In this document: one piece after another, positions 9,317-18,557 of the stretch
Position numbering within the stretch: position 1 is the first letter of the stretch
How the letters are laid out: each line of letters starts with the position of its first letter
Source: an uncultured Hyphomicrobiales bacterium
GTDB lineage: Bacteria; Pseudomonadota; Alphaproteobacteria; Rhizobiales; Beijerinckiaceae
Direction: 5' to 3'
Assembly: GCA_903861645.1 (NCBI GenBank)
Contig: CAIOVE010000032.1
Location: 27,201 to 91,200 of the forward strand
Length of the DNA: 64,000 nt
Made by a program: the position numbers and the translations under genes
Notes under the pieces: generated by a model
Told to the model about the DNA's origin: nothing
Seen by the model: the letters and a program-made list of their open reading frames with translations, nothing else
The model's database searches: none

Positions 9317-10207
9317 TCAGGCCAGCGCGCCCGCGGCGCGATAGCCAGCGATGGCGCCGGGATGCAGGGGCACGCCCTCGAATTCCAGCGCGCGCGGCCC
9401 TTCGCTACTCAGGGGGCGCCACAGATCGGCCATGCCCCTGAACAGCGGGTTGAGACTAGCGAGTTCATCCGCGCCCGCGATGATCGCGGCGACGACGGCC
9501 GCCACGGTCGCCTCGTCCTGACGCTCATGGGTCACGAGCACGTTGACGACGCCGGGTTGGTCGACATCCTTCGTCAAGGCGCGCAGGTCGCCCGCCTTCA
9601 TCGTCGAGCGGCGATAGACGCTGTTTTTCGCGAGCACGGTCGCCAGGTCGCCGCCATCGTAGGGTATCACCCGCAGGTCGATTGCGGCGTCGAGCGCGCT
9701 CATCACCTTGTTGGGAATCGGGCATTGCAACTGCGCGTCGATGTCGCCTTTCGCCAGCGCCTCGGCTCCCGCCGCGAAGTCGAGATACACGGGCGTGAAA
9801 TCATCGAGCGTATGGCCGAGCGCGCCGAAAATGGAGCGCGCGTGCTGAGCGACGCCGCTGGTCGCCGGGCCAATCGCGACGCGCTTGCCGAGAAGATCGC
9901 GAACCGATCCGATGGCGCCATCGGCGCGAGCGATGAAGAACATGGGGCCGAGATTCATCGGCGCCGCCATGCGCAGGCCGATGGAGGCCTCGAAGGGGCT
10001 TTCGCCCCGCAGCGCCCGGCCGATCCAGTTGGCGGCCATGAATCCAAAATCAAGGTCGCCGGAGCCGATGCGTCGGGCGTTTTCAATGCTCGCGGAGCGG
10101 GATTCAAGGATGGCGACATCGCGCAAGCCAGCCAGCTCAAGAACGGCGCCAAGCGCCCGTCCTTGTGTCAGAAAAGTGCTGTCAGGCTCGGCTGTCCCAA
10201 TTCGCAT
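9317..10207 (-). CDS. TAXI family TRAP-type solute-binding protein lacking an obvious signal peptide
   Basis: 296 aa; RIGTAEPDSTFLTQGRALGAVLELAGLRDVAILESRSASIENARRIGSGDLDFGFMAANWIGRAL. In-frame upstream stop with no hydrophobic leader. Confidence 0.7.
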   Translation of the reverse strand: MRIGTAEPDSTFLTQGRALGAVLELAGLRDVAILESRSASIENARRIGSGDLDFGFMAANWIGRALRGESPFEASIGLRMAAPMNLGPMFFIARADGAIGSVRDLLGKRVAIGPATSGVAQHARSIFGALGHTLDDFTPVYLDFAAGAEALAKGDIDAQLQCPIPNKVMSALDAAIDLRVIPYDGGDLATVLAKNSVYRRSTMKAGDLRALTKDVDQPGVVNVLVTHERQDEATVAAVVAAIIAGADELASLNPLFRGMADLWRPLSSEGPRALEFEGVPLHPGAIAGYRAAGALA

Positions 10208-10312
10208 GGCGTTTCCCGATGAAATCCATGGCCTTCTGGCCGCCGTTGTTGAGTGATTTCATGCAATACGCGGATCAACGCTGGCGGTCCACCCCTCGGA
10301 CAGCTGCCGGGT

Positions 10313-10972
10313 TCAGCCGCGGGTCCAGCTCATCCAGTCCGGCGCGCCGCGCGACCACAGGTAATAGCCAGCCGCCGCCAACGCCATGCAAAGAACAATG
10401 GAGCCCAGCAATTCGATCGTGAACAGCAGCGCCGTCACCCATATGCCCCGGCGTGGCGTGGGTTCGACAGGAGCGCTTTGCGCGGTCGGTCCGGTCGCGC
10501 CCGCTTCGCCGGCGATGAGCGCGCGAGCGGCCATTTCAATGGTCTGATCCGACGCGAGGGCGCGCTCGCGCTCGACCAGACGGCGCGCGATATAGGCCGT
10601 GGCGGCCTCGACAACCGCCTTTATGTCGTCGCTCTCCAGCACGGTCACGCGGCCATGTCGCGTATCCTGCATGAAGCGATACGTGCGGCGGTCGCGGGCC
10701 ATTTCCACGAAGGCCAGCATGTCGATGAAGTAACGCGGCCGCTCTCCGGCGGACAGGCCGGCGTCGAACATGTCGACGCCCGCCGGCACTTGCGACAGCA
10801 CGGGCTTCAGCGCCTCGGCCAACATTTCAAGTCGCGCGATCTCGCCGCCGCGCAATTCGGCCAGCGCCTCGGCGTGCTGGGCGTTCTCGACCCGCGCGCG
10901 CCTGATGGCCAGCGTGAGGTCCGGCGTTATTGATGCGCCAGCGTCTTGTTTGGGCGCGTTTGAATTGTCCAT
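10313..10972 (-). CDS. Hypothetical protein with C-terminal transmembrane segment
   Basis: 219 aa ORF; hydrophobic IWVTALLFTIELLGSIVLCMALAAAGYYLW near C-terminus. Confidence 0.6.
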   Translation of the reverse strand: MDNSNAPKQDAGASITPDLTLAIRRARVENAQHAEALAELRGGEIARLEMLAEALKPVLSQVPAGVDMFDAGLSAGERPRYFIDMLAFVEMARDRRTYRFMQDTRHGRVTVLESDDIKAVVEAATAYIARRLVERERALASDQTIEMAARALIAGEAGATGPTAQSAPVEPTPRRGIWVTALLFTIELLGSIVLCMALAAAGYYLWSRGAPDWMSWTRG

Positions 10973-11160
10973 GCGCGGTTACCGCCTCGATGCAACGCAA
11001 TTACTGATCAGGTCTTATATTCGATCCGCGATTTCCTGGCGACTCGCGGTTCCGCTCTTGGCATCGCCATCAAAACCGAATAGTACAAAAAAGCTATAAG
11101 CAAGCTCTGGCAACGCATTGCCCGGACTTCATTTTCCAGATCGGTCGAGTGATATCCAAG

Positions 11161-12240
11161 ATGAGCTTGGGTGGCGGGCAAAAGCGGGCGTTCATCGCCG
11201 CGCAATATCTGTCGGCTGGCACCGGCGGCATTTGCCGGCTCGCGCGCCTGACCGCCAAGGCGATGCTCGATTTTGGCTTCGACATGCGGGCGTTTTCAGC
11301 CGAGGACAAGGTCGCGATCACCGATCTTGGCATGCCCGTGCGCTCGTTCGGGGGCGACCGTCTGCCTTTCCTGCTGGCCTGCCAATGGGCCTCGGTTTTT
11401 CATGGTCGGGGTGTCTATGATTTCGCGGGCACGGCGCGCGTGAACCTGCGTTTTAACAGGTTCCGTCATCCATATGCCGTCTGGATCAATGGCATCGAGG
11501 TCTGGGAAGAATTCCGGATGTCCCGTCAACGTTCATTGACGGGGGCCCACAGCCTGTTCGCCAACAGCGATTTCACGAAAAACAGGGCATTGAGCCTGCA
11601 CGGCGACATGTTCGCCCGCGCGCGCGTTTGCTGGCTTGGCACTCAGGACGATGATCCCGGCGAAGTTTCACCCCAGCGCGCGAATGGCCCACCGATCTGC
11701 CTGATTGTCGCGCGAATGGAGCGGGAGCGTGACAAGGGTCACGAGGCGCTCATATCGTCGTGGTCAAGAGTGGTCTCGGTCGTGCCGGACGCCCGTCTGG
11801 TGATCGCTGGCGCCGGGGGGCATCTCGACTATTTTCGCAAGAAAGCCGCCGCATCCTCGGCCGTCGGCAATATCGATTTTCTCGGTTTCGTCAGCGAGGA
11901 CGATCTCGCCCGCCTCTACTCGGAAGCCACTGTATTCGCCATGCCAAGTTGGGGCGAGGGATTTGGCCTTGTCTATATAGAAGCCATGCGTCACCGCTTG
12001 CCCGTGATCGCCTCGACCCATGACGCGGGGCAGGAAGTCAATCAGGATGGCGTGTCGGGTTACAATATCGACATGCGTCGCCCGGACGAACTCGCCGAGC
12101 GGTTGATTGGCTTGCTGGGTTCGCGCGATCTGGCCGCCAAGCTTGGACAGCAGGGGTTCGATCGTTGGCGGGCGCATTTTTGCTATTCTCGATTTCGCGA
12201 CCGCTTCAGGCCGCTGGCGATGGAATTCATGCAATCATGA
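11161..12240 (+). CDS. Glycosyltransferase family 4 protein
   Basis: GT-B fold C-terminal half: ICLIVARMERERDKGHEALISSW...RLVIAGAGGHLDYF...VDFLGFVSEDDLARLYSEATVFAMPSWGEGFGLVYIEAMRHRLPVIAS. ORF may begin at GTG 11149. Confidence 0.85.
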   Translation: MSLGGGQKRAFIAAQYLSAGTGGICRLARLTAKAMLDFGFDMRAFSAEDKVAITDLGMPVRSFGGDRLPFLLACQWASVFHGRGVYDFAGTARVNLRFNRFRHPYAVWINGIEVWEEFRMSRQRSLTGAHSLFANSDFTKNRALSLHGDMFARARVCWLGTQDDDPGEVSPQRANGPPICLIVARMERERDKGHEALISSWSRVVSVVPDARLVIAGAGGHLDYFRKKAAASSAVGNIDFLGFVSEDDLARLYSEATVFAMPSWGEGFGLVYIEAMRHRLPVIASTHDAGQEVNQDGVSGYNIDMRRPDELAERLIGLLGSRDLAAKLGQQGFDRWRAHFCYSRFRDRFRPLAMEFMQS

Positions 12241-12366
12241 ATGTCGCGGGGCCGATCGTCGGGGCTCGCATGGGGCTGATGCGAGCGTCATGACCCCATG
12301 TGATTTGCAAATCATGCCCATCAGCGCCCGCGCGCCCGCTAGCGCGGATCGAAAGGACGATGCTTG

Positions 12367-13080
12367 ATGTCTGTTGAAGCGCTTTCCCGGCGATTTTACG
12401 CGGACCGGAAATTCGATGGCACCCGCGCGTTCTATGATTGGGTGCGTGAATACGTGTCGCCCGCGAGCAAGCTGCTGAATCTCGGGGCCGGGCCACCCAC
12501 CATGTCGCCGGTCCGCATTCTGAAGGGGCAGGTCGCCGAGGTCGTTGGCGCGGATGTCGACGCTTGTGTTCTCGAAAACGGGGAGCTGGACCGCGCCGTC
12601 GTCATCAAGGACGGCAAGCTTCCCTTTCCGGACGGCTATTTCGATGTGGCGCTCAGCGACTACGTGCTTGAGCATGTCGAAAATCCCCGACAGTTCCTCG
12701 CGGAGGTCGTCCGGGTGCTCAAACCCGGTGGCAGCTACCTCTTCCGCACGCCTAACATCTACCATTACGTCGCGATCATCTCGGCGCTGACGCCCCACTG
12801 GTTCCATTCCTACGTCGCCAATCGCGCGCGCCTCAATCCAGAGGGATCGCAGGAGCCCTGGCCCACATACTACCGCATGAACAGTCGCGCGGCCTTGACG
12901 CGCTTGTCGCGCGAGGCCGGATTTTCGTCGGTCGAGACGCGCATGATCGAGGCGGAGCCGTCATATCTTCAATTTCACGCCGCGCCCTACCTGCTCGGCG
13001 TCGCCTATGAGCGCATGGTCAATTCGACGGAAATGCTCGGCGGGCTTCGTTCGAATATTTTCGGTCGCATGCGTAAATAG
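12367..13080 (+). CDS. Class I SAM-dependent methyltransferase
   Basis: LLNLGAGPPT...VVGADVD...LPFPDGYFDVALSDYVLEHVENPRQFLAEVVRVLKPGGSYLFRTPN. Confidence 0.85.
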   Translation: MSVEALSRRFYADRKFDGTRAFYDWVREYVSPASKLLNLGAGPPTMSPVRILKGQVAEVVGADVDACVLENGELDRAVVIKDGKLPFPDGYFDVALSDYVLEHVENPRQFLAEVVRVLKPGGSYLFRTPNIYHYVAIISALTPHWFHSYVANRARLNPEGSQEPWPTYYRMNSRAALTRLSREAGFSSVETRMIEAEPSYLQFHAAPYLLGVAYERMVNSTEMLGGLRSNIFGRMRK

Positions 13081-13088
13081 GAAGCAAG

Positions 13089-14180
13089 ATGATGGCGGAC
13101 GCCGCGTCGGACCACAAGCGATCGCTGATCGGCGCGCTCACCAGCCTGCGCTTCTTCGCCGCGTTCGCGGTGCTGTTCCTTCATTCCGGTTCACATGAAC
13201 TCGAGGGCAGGGGGCTGTTGCCCGGGCCACTGGGAACCTTTTTCGCGAATGGTTATCTGGGAGTCAGTTTTTTCTTTGTTCTGTCGGGGTTCATCCTGAC
13301 CTATATCTATCTCGACGAACTTGTCGGCCGGAAGTCGCTTGTCAAATTCTATCTCGCGCGCTTCGCGAGGGTTTATCCGGTATACCTCTTGTCCATTGTC
13401 TTGATGTCGCCGTTCGTCGCGCCAACATCGTTCGCATTGGACGCGCCGCAGTTTTTCCTTTTGCAAATGTGGCCTCCGCTCGCCGCGAATGATCTTCTCA
13501 ACTGGAATGGACCCGCGTGGACTCTTTCGGTCGAGCTGCTGTTTTACCTCGCCTTTCCGGCGCTGCTCGCGCTCATGGCGCCTCTGCGCGCGGTCGGCGT
13601 CATCGCGGTTGCGACGGTCATGATTCTCGCGATTGTCGCGGGCCGCCTTTCGTCGATTTCAAGCATCGGCGACGCGCCGTTCGCGTTTCTCGGCTATTTT
13701 CCCGCGCCGGTGCTTCGGCTGCCGGAATTCATTTTCGGCATTTGCCTTGCCCTTGTATTCACGCGCCGCCTTGTTGTGACGGGTCATGCCTGGGCGCCGC
13801 ATATCGCTATCATCGCGACCTGCTGCGTGCTCGCGTTTTCGCGGTCGCCATGGGTGGCGCCATTCGCGACCCTGGGTTTCGGACTCGTCATTTTCTCGAC
13901 CGCCGCCTGGCTGCGTGAAGGATTGATGTCGCGGTTTCTGAATTCAAAAATGATGTTGCGGCTGGGCGGCGCGAGTTATTCGCTTTATCTGCTGCAAGCG
14001 CCGGTTCGGCTGATTGTGCGGGTGGTTTTCCAGGGGGCGCTGGAGTCGTTGGGCCGCCATGCCTACCTGCCGCTGATGATTGTCGTTTCCCTCGTCGCCT
14101 ACCACTATTTCGAGGACCCGATGCGTCGAAGGATCAAGTCGTTGGGCGAGACGCGCATGCTCGGGTCGAGCCGCGCCTAG
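13089..14180 (+). CDS. Acyltransferase family 3 (OafA/YrhL-like) membrane protein
   Basis: 363 aa; ALTSLRFFAAFAVLFLHSGSHE, GYLGVSFFFVLSGFILTYIY, ARFARVYPVYL, many TM segments. Confidence 0.87.
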   Translation: MMADAASDHKRSLIGALTSLRFFAAFAVLFLHSGSHELEGRGLLPGPLGTFFANGYLGVSFFFVLSGFILTYIYLDELVGRKSLVKFYLARFARVYPVYLLSIVLMSPFVAPTSFALDAPQFFLLQMWPPLAANDLLNWNGPAWTLSVELLFYLAFPALLALMAPLRAVGVIAVATVMILAIVAGRLSSISSIGDAPFAFLGYFPAPVLRLPEFIFGICLALVFTRRLVVTGHAWAPHIAIIATCCVLAFSRSPWVAPFATLGFGLVIFSTAAWLREGLMSRFLNSKMMLRLGGASYSLYLLQAPVRLIVRVVFQGALESLGRHAYLPLMIVVSLVAYHYFEDPMRRRIKSLGETRMLGSSRA

Positions 14181-14184
14181 GCCA

Positions 14185-16578
14185 TCATCCCGCCTGCACG
14201 AATGAATCCAGCACCATCTTGCGGCCCGCCTTGTCGAAGTCGACGGTCAACTTGTTGCCATCGACGGCGGCGATCTGGCCGTAGCCGAACTTGATGTGGA
14301 ACACCCGTGCGCCGCTGGAAAATCCCGAAACTGCGGTCGACTTCGCGACGAGTTCCCCCTCGATCAGCTTCGGGCCGCGCGCGTTTTGCGCTGGCGGCGG
14401 CGTCCACGCCTTTTGCGGTCGTTCGCCAAAACCTCCGCCGCCCGTGGTCTGGCGCGCTTTCGCGCGCTGCCAACCGGGCGTGTTGTAGCTGGAGCCGTAG
14501 GAATCCATGTTGGCGAAACGCGACTGGGCGTAGCCGCCATAGGCCGTGCCGCTCGCGGCCTCGACGACCTCCACGTGCTGGCTGTCGAGTTCGTCGAGAA
14601 AGCGCGTGGGAATCGTCGTCTGCCACAGGCCGTGGATGCGCCGGTTGGTGGCGAAATAGATGCGCGCGCGGCGGCGCGCGCGCGTCAGGCCCACATAGGC
14701 GAGGCGACGTTCCTCCTCGAGGCCGGCGCGGCCGTTTTCATCGAGCGAGCGTTGATGGGGGAAAAGGCCTTCCTCCCAGCCGGGCAAATAGACCGTGTCG
14801 AATTCGAGACCCTTGGCCGCGTGCAGCGTCATGATGGAAACGCGCTCGGCGTCGTCACGGTTCTCCGCGTCCATTACGAGCGAGATATGTTCGAGAAACG
14901 CCGTGAGATCGGGGAACTCCTCCATCGAGCGCACGAGTTCCTTGAGGTTTTCAAGGCGGCCGGCGGCGTCGGCGGAGCGATCGTTCTTCCACATTTCCGT
15001 GTAGCCGGATTCATCCAGCACGATCTCGGCGAGTTCGCTTTGCGTCAGTGTTTCACGGCGCGACGCCCAGCGCTCGAAATCGCCCATCAGCGCGCGCAGG
15101 GTCTGGCGCGGCTTTGGCTTTAATTCCTCGGTTTCCACCATCACGCGCGCGGCTTGCATCAGCGGCACGCCGGCGCGGCGGGCGTATTCGTGCAGCGCTT
15201 GCACGGTGGCGTCGCCAAGGCCGCGCTTGGGCACGTTGACGATGCGCTCGAAGGCGAGATCATCGGCGGGCTGCGCGACGCAGCGCAGATAGGCGAGCGC
15301 GTCGCGGATTTCGGCGCGTTCGTAGAAGCGTGGGCCGCCGATGACCTTGTAGGGCAGGCCCAGCGTGATGAAGCGCTCCTCGAATTCGCGCATCTGGAAC
15401 GACGCGCGCACGAGGATCGCCATCTCGTTAAGGCTTTCGCCCTTGCGCTGCTGGCTTTCGATATCCTCGCCGATGTTGCGGGCCTCCTCCTCGGAGTCCC
15501 ACACGCCGGTGACCGTCGGCTTGTCGCCATCCTCGCCGTCGGTGAACAGCGTCTTGCCGAGGCGACCCTCGTTGTGCGCGATGAGATGCGCGGCGGCGGC
15601 GAGGATGTGGCCCGTCGAGCGATAGTTGCGTTCGAGGCGAATGACCTTGGCGCCGGGAAAATCCTTCTCGAAGCGCAGGATGTTCTCCACGTCCGCGCCG
15701 CGCCAGCCGTAAACCGCCTGATCGTCGTCGCCGACGCAGCACAGGTTGTGGCGGCCCTGCGCGATCAGGCGCAGCCACAGATATTGCGCGGTGTTGGTGT
15801 CCTGATACTCGTCGACGAGAATATATTTGAACCGCTCGTGCCAGACCCTGAGCACGTCGGGATTGTCGCGGAACAGGCGCAGGCTTTCGAGCAGCAGGTC
15901 GCCGAAATCCACAGCGTTGAGGATTTTCAGACGCTCCTGATAGAGCGCGTAGAGCTTGCCACCCTTGCCGTTGGCGAAGGCGCCGGCCTCGCCGGCGGGA
16001 ACACGCGCGGGTTCGAGCCCGCGGTTTTTCCAGTTGTCGATCTGGTGGGCCAGCGCGCGCGCGGGCCAGCGTTTGTCGTCGATGTTCTCGGCCTGCAACG
16101 CCTGCTTCAGCAGGCGGATCTGGTCGTCCGTGTCCAGAATGGTGAAATCCGACTTGAGCCCGACCAGTTCGGCGTGGCGGCGCAGCAGCTTGGCGCTGAT
16201 GGAGTGGAACGTGCCAAGCCATGGCATGCCCTCGGCGGTTGGTCCCACTAGGCGCGCGATGCGGTCCTTCATCTCGCGCGCGGCCTTGTTGGTGAAGGTG
16301 ACGGCGAGGATTTCATGCGGGCGGGCGAGGCCCAGCGCGATGATGTGCGCGATACGCGTGGTCAGCACGCGCGTCTTGCCGGTGCCGGCGCCCGCCAGCA
16401 CGAGCACGGGGCCGTCGGTCGCCTCCACGGCCTCGCGCTGCTCCGGGTTCAACCCGTCGAGGTAGCGGGGCGCGCCGATGGCGGCCGCCCGGGCGCGCGC
16501 CGCGATGCCGCCCGCCCGCGGGGCTGGGGCGGCGATGTCGCGGGCGTTGCCGCCATCGAGGTCGAAGGGGTCTGACAA
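14185..16578 (-). CDS. uvrD: ATP-dependent DNA helicase UvrD/PcrA
   Basis: 797 aa; LNPEQREAVEATDGPVLVLAGAGTGKTRVLTTRIAHI, VDEYQDTNTAQY, DDDQAVYGWRGAD, LMTLHAAKGLEF, LAYVGLTRAR. Confidence 0.94.
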   Translation of the reverse strand: MSDPFDLDGGNARDIAAPAPRAGGIAARARAAAIGAPRYLDGLNPEQREAVEATDGPVLVLAGAGTGKTRVLTTRIAHIIALGLARPHEILAVTFTNKAAREMKDRIARLVGPTAEGMPWLGTFHSISAKLLRRHAELVGLKSDFTILDTDDQIRLLKQALQAENIDDKRWPARALAHQIDNWKNRGLEPARVPAGEAGAFANGKGGKLYALYQERLKILNAVDFGDLLLESLRLFRDNPDVLRVWHERFKYILVDEYQDTNTAQYLWLRLIAQGRHNLCCVGDDDQAVYGWRGADVENILRFEKDFPGAKVIRLERNYRSTGHILAAAAHLIAHNEGRLGKTLFTDGEDGDKPTVTGVWDSEEEARNIGEDIESQQRKGESLNEMAILVRASFQMREFEERFITLGLPYKVIGGPRFYERAEIRDALAYLRCVAQPADDLAFERIVNVPKRGLGDATVQALHEYARRAGVPLMQAARVMVETEELKPKPRQTLRALMGDFERWASRRETLTQSELAEIVLDESGYTEMWKNDRSADAAGRLENLKELVRSMEEFPDLTAFLEHISLVMDAENRDDAERVSIMTLHAAKGLEFDTVYLPGWEEGLFPHQRSLDENGRAGLEEERRLAYVGLTRARRRARIYFATNRRIHGLWQTTIPTRFLDELDSQHVEVVEAASGTAYGGYAQSRFANMDSYGSSYNTPGWQRAKARQTTGGGGFGERPQKAWTPPPAQNARGPKLIEGELVAKSTAVSGFSSGARVFHIKFGYGQIAAVDGNKLTVDFDKAGRKMVLDSFVQAG

Positions 16579-16615
16579 GGAGTGTGTTCCGTGGCGTCGA
16601 AGCGAATCGCCAGCG

Positions 16616-17350
16616 CTAATGTGGGGATCGTGGGCGCGAATGTCGATTCGGCCCTTGCGCGGCGCGGGCTTGGCTATTTCCGGACTTTACCGCCAGCCAT
16701 ATCACGTGCTTGGCGCCCTTGCCGCGCCCGTTGGCGCGCACGGTTTTCGCCTCCACCGCGAAGCCGGATTTGCCGAGCCTCGCGGTGTAGCGCTCGTCCG
16801 GCCCCTGCGACCAGACGGCGAGCACGCCGCCGGACCGCAACGCGGTGCGCTGGCTGGCGAGGCCGCCAACGCCATAGAGCCCGTCGTTCGCCTGCCGCGT
16901 CAGCCCCTCCGGCCCGTTATCCACGTCGAGCAGGATGGCGTCCCAGGTGTTCTTGTTGTCGCGGATGAGGGCGCCCACGTCGCCCTCGATCAGGGTTACG
17001 CGCGGGTCGTCGAGGCAGCCGTTGAAGATTTCGGCCATGGGGCCGCGCGCCCAGGCGACCACGGCGGGCACGAGTTCGGCGACGTCGATCCGCGCGTCGG
17101 ATGGAAAGCATTTGAGCGCCGCCCGCAGGGTGAATCCCATGCCGAGGCCGCCGATCAGCACGCGTGGCGCGGGGCGGCCCGCCAGCTTCTCCGCGGCGAG
17201 GGTCGCGAGCGCCTCCTCCGAGCCGAACAGGCGGGAATTCATCAGGGCGTTCTGGCCGAGCATGATGGCGAATTCCGAGCCGCGCCGGATCAGGCGCAAC
17301 TCCTCGCCGCCCGGCGCGCGGGCCTTGTCGAGGTGGACCCAGGGGATCAA
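16616..17350 (-). CDS. Spermidine synthase-like SAM-dependent methyltransferase
   Basis: 244 aa; RVLIGGLGMGFTLRAALKCFPSDARIDVAELVPAVVAWARG...WDAILLDVDNGPEGLT. Confidence 0.75.
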   Translation of the reverse strand: MIPWVHLDKARAPGGEELRLIRRGSEFAIMLGQNALMNSRLFGSEEALATLAAEKLAGRPAPRVLIGGLGMGFTLRAALKCFPSDARIDVAELVPAVVAWARGPMAEIFNGCLDDPRVTLIEGDVGALIRDNKNTWDAILLDVDNGPEGLTRQANDGLYGVGGLASQRTALRSGGVLAVWSQGPDERYTARLGKSGFAVEAKTVRANGRGKGAKHVIWLAVKSGNSQARAAQGPNRHSRPRSPH

Positions 17351-17378
17351 CCCTCGCCTCCCGTCGGACGCGGCGCGC

Positions 17379-17960
17379 TCACAGGCCCGTCACGAATTTC
17401 GCCATCACGACGATAATGAGCACCTGACACAATCCCTGCGCGGAAATCCAGTAAACATAGGTTTTCAGCAGGCTGGCGATGCGCGCGCCATCGGGTTGCG
17501 GCTTGCGCAGCTCGAAATAGACGCGAAGGTTGGTCGGCAGCAGCACGCCGAGCCCTTGCCCGGTGAGAATCACAATCAGCACGAGCGCCGCGAGCACCCA
17601 GCCATAGGCGGGCCAGGGCGTATCTAGGATGCCCAGCTGCTTGGCGTGATACCAGCCCGACGTGCCGGTGACGATCGACAGGGTGGGCATCAGGAACAGC
17701 GTCTTGGGCGTGAGGCGGGTGACGACCGCGCGGCGGGCCTCGAAGGGCGAGGCGCGCAGGGTCGGGCCGACGAAAAACCCCATGTAAAGGTCGATGCCGG
17801 TCCACATCACGCCCGCCATGACGTGAACGAAATTGAGGAAAAACACGCTCTCCGACCAGATGGCGGCGAACATGGCGACGAACACCGCCGCGCAGCCCGC
17901 GATGTTCCACGGGCTGACGGTGGGCAGGTCGGCGGGCGCGGCAATGGTGGAATCTGTCAT
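17379..17960 (-). CDS. Integral membrane protein (CopD-like / conserved membrane protein)
   Basis: Multiple TM segments; FFLNFVHVMAGVMWTGIDLYMGFFVGP; start placed at MTDSTIAAP (ATG 17960). Confidence 0.65.
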   Translation of the reverse strand: MTDSTIAAPADLPTVSPWNIAGCAAVFVAMFAAIWSESVFFLNFVHVMAGVMWTGIDLYMGFFVGPTLRASPFEARRAVVTRLTPKTLFLMPTLSIVTGTSGWYHAKQLGILDTPWPAYGWVLAALVLIVILTGQGLGVLLPTNLRVYFELRKPQPDGARIASLLKTYVYWISAQGLCQVLIIVVMAKFVTGL

Positions 17961-17998
17961 GCGGGGCCTTTTTCTCGGCGGCATGGTATAGGGCGGGG

Positions 17999-18556
17999 AT
18001 GATAGCTCCAACACCCTTGGCGAGCGCGGCCGAAATCGTCGCCTTCTGGGCCGACGCCGGCCCCGAGCGCTGGTTCGCGAAGGACGTGGCCTTCGACGCC
18101 TCGATCGTCGAGCGCTTCCTGCCGGCCCACGAGGCCGCCGCGCGCGGCGAACTCGATGGCTGGCGCGACGACGCCACGGGCGCGCTGGCGTTGCTGATCC
18201 TGCTCGACCAGTTTCCGCGCAACATGTTTCGCGGCTCGGCGCGGGCCTTCGCCACCGACGGGCTTGCGCGCGCGATTGCCTACCATGCCTTCGACATGGA
18301 TTTCGCCGACGCTTTCGAGTTGCCGCTCAAGCGGTTTTTCTTTCTGCCGATGATGCATTCGGAAGACGCGGCGGATCAGCTTTTTTGCGTCAACATGCTG
18401 TCGCTGGAAAACGATCTCGACGGTCTCAAGTCCGGCAAGGAGCATCGCGCCATCATCGAGCGCTTCGGGCGCTTTCCCCATCGCAACGCCGTTCTGGGGC
18501 GGGCCTCCACGCCCGAGGAAACGGCTTTTCTGAACGACGGCGGATTCGCGGGGTAA
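17999..18556 (+). CDS. DUF924 family protein
   Basis: 185 aa; IVAFWADAGPERWFAKDVAFDASI...ALLILLDQFPRNMFRGSARAFATDGLA...FFFLPMMHSED. Confidence 0.88.
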   Translation: MIAPTPLASAAEIVAFWADAGPERWFAKDVAFDASIVERFLPAHEAAARGELDGWRDDATGALALLILLDQFPRNMFRGSARAFATDGLARAIAYHAFDMDFADAFELPLKRFFFLPMMHSEDAADQLFCVNMLSLENDLDGLKSGKEHRAIIERFGRFPHRNAVLGRASTPEETAFLNDGGFAG

Positions 18557-18557
18557 C

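Noticed and set aside
11149-14180. Possible full O-antigen/EPS cluster
   Set aside because: Only three genes; no Wzx/Wzy, ABC exporter or initiating transferase is present, so called only as a small cassette.
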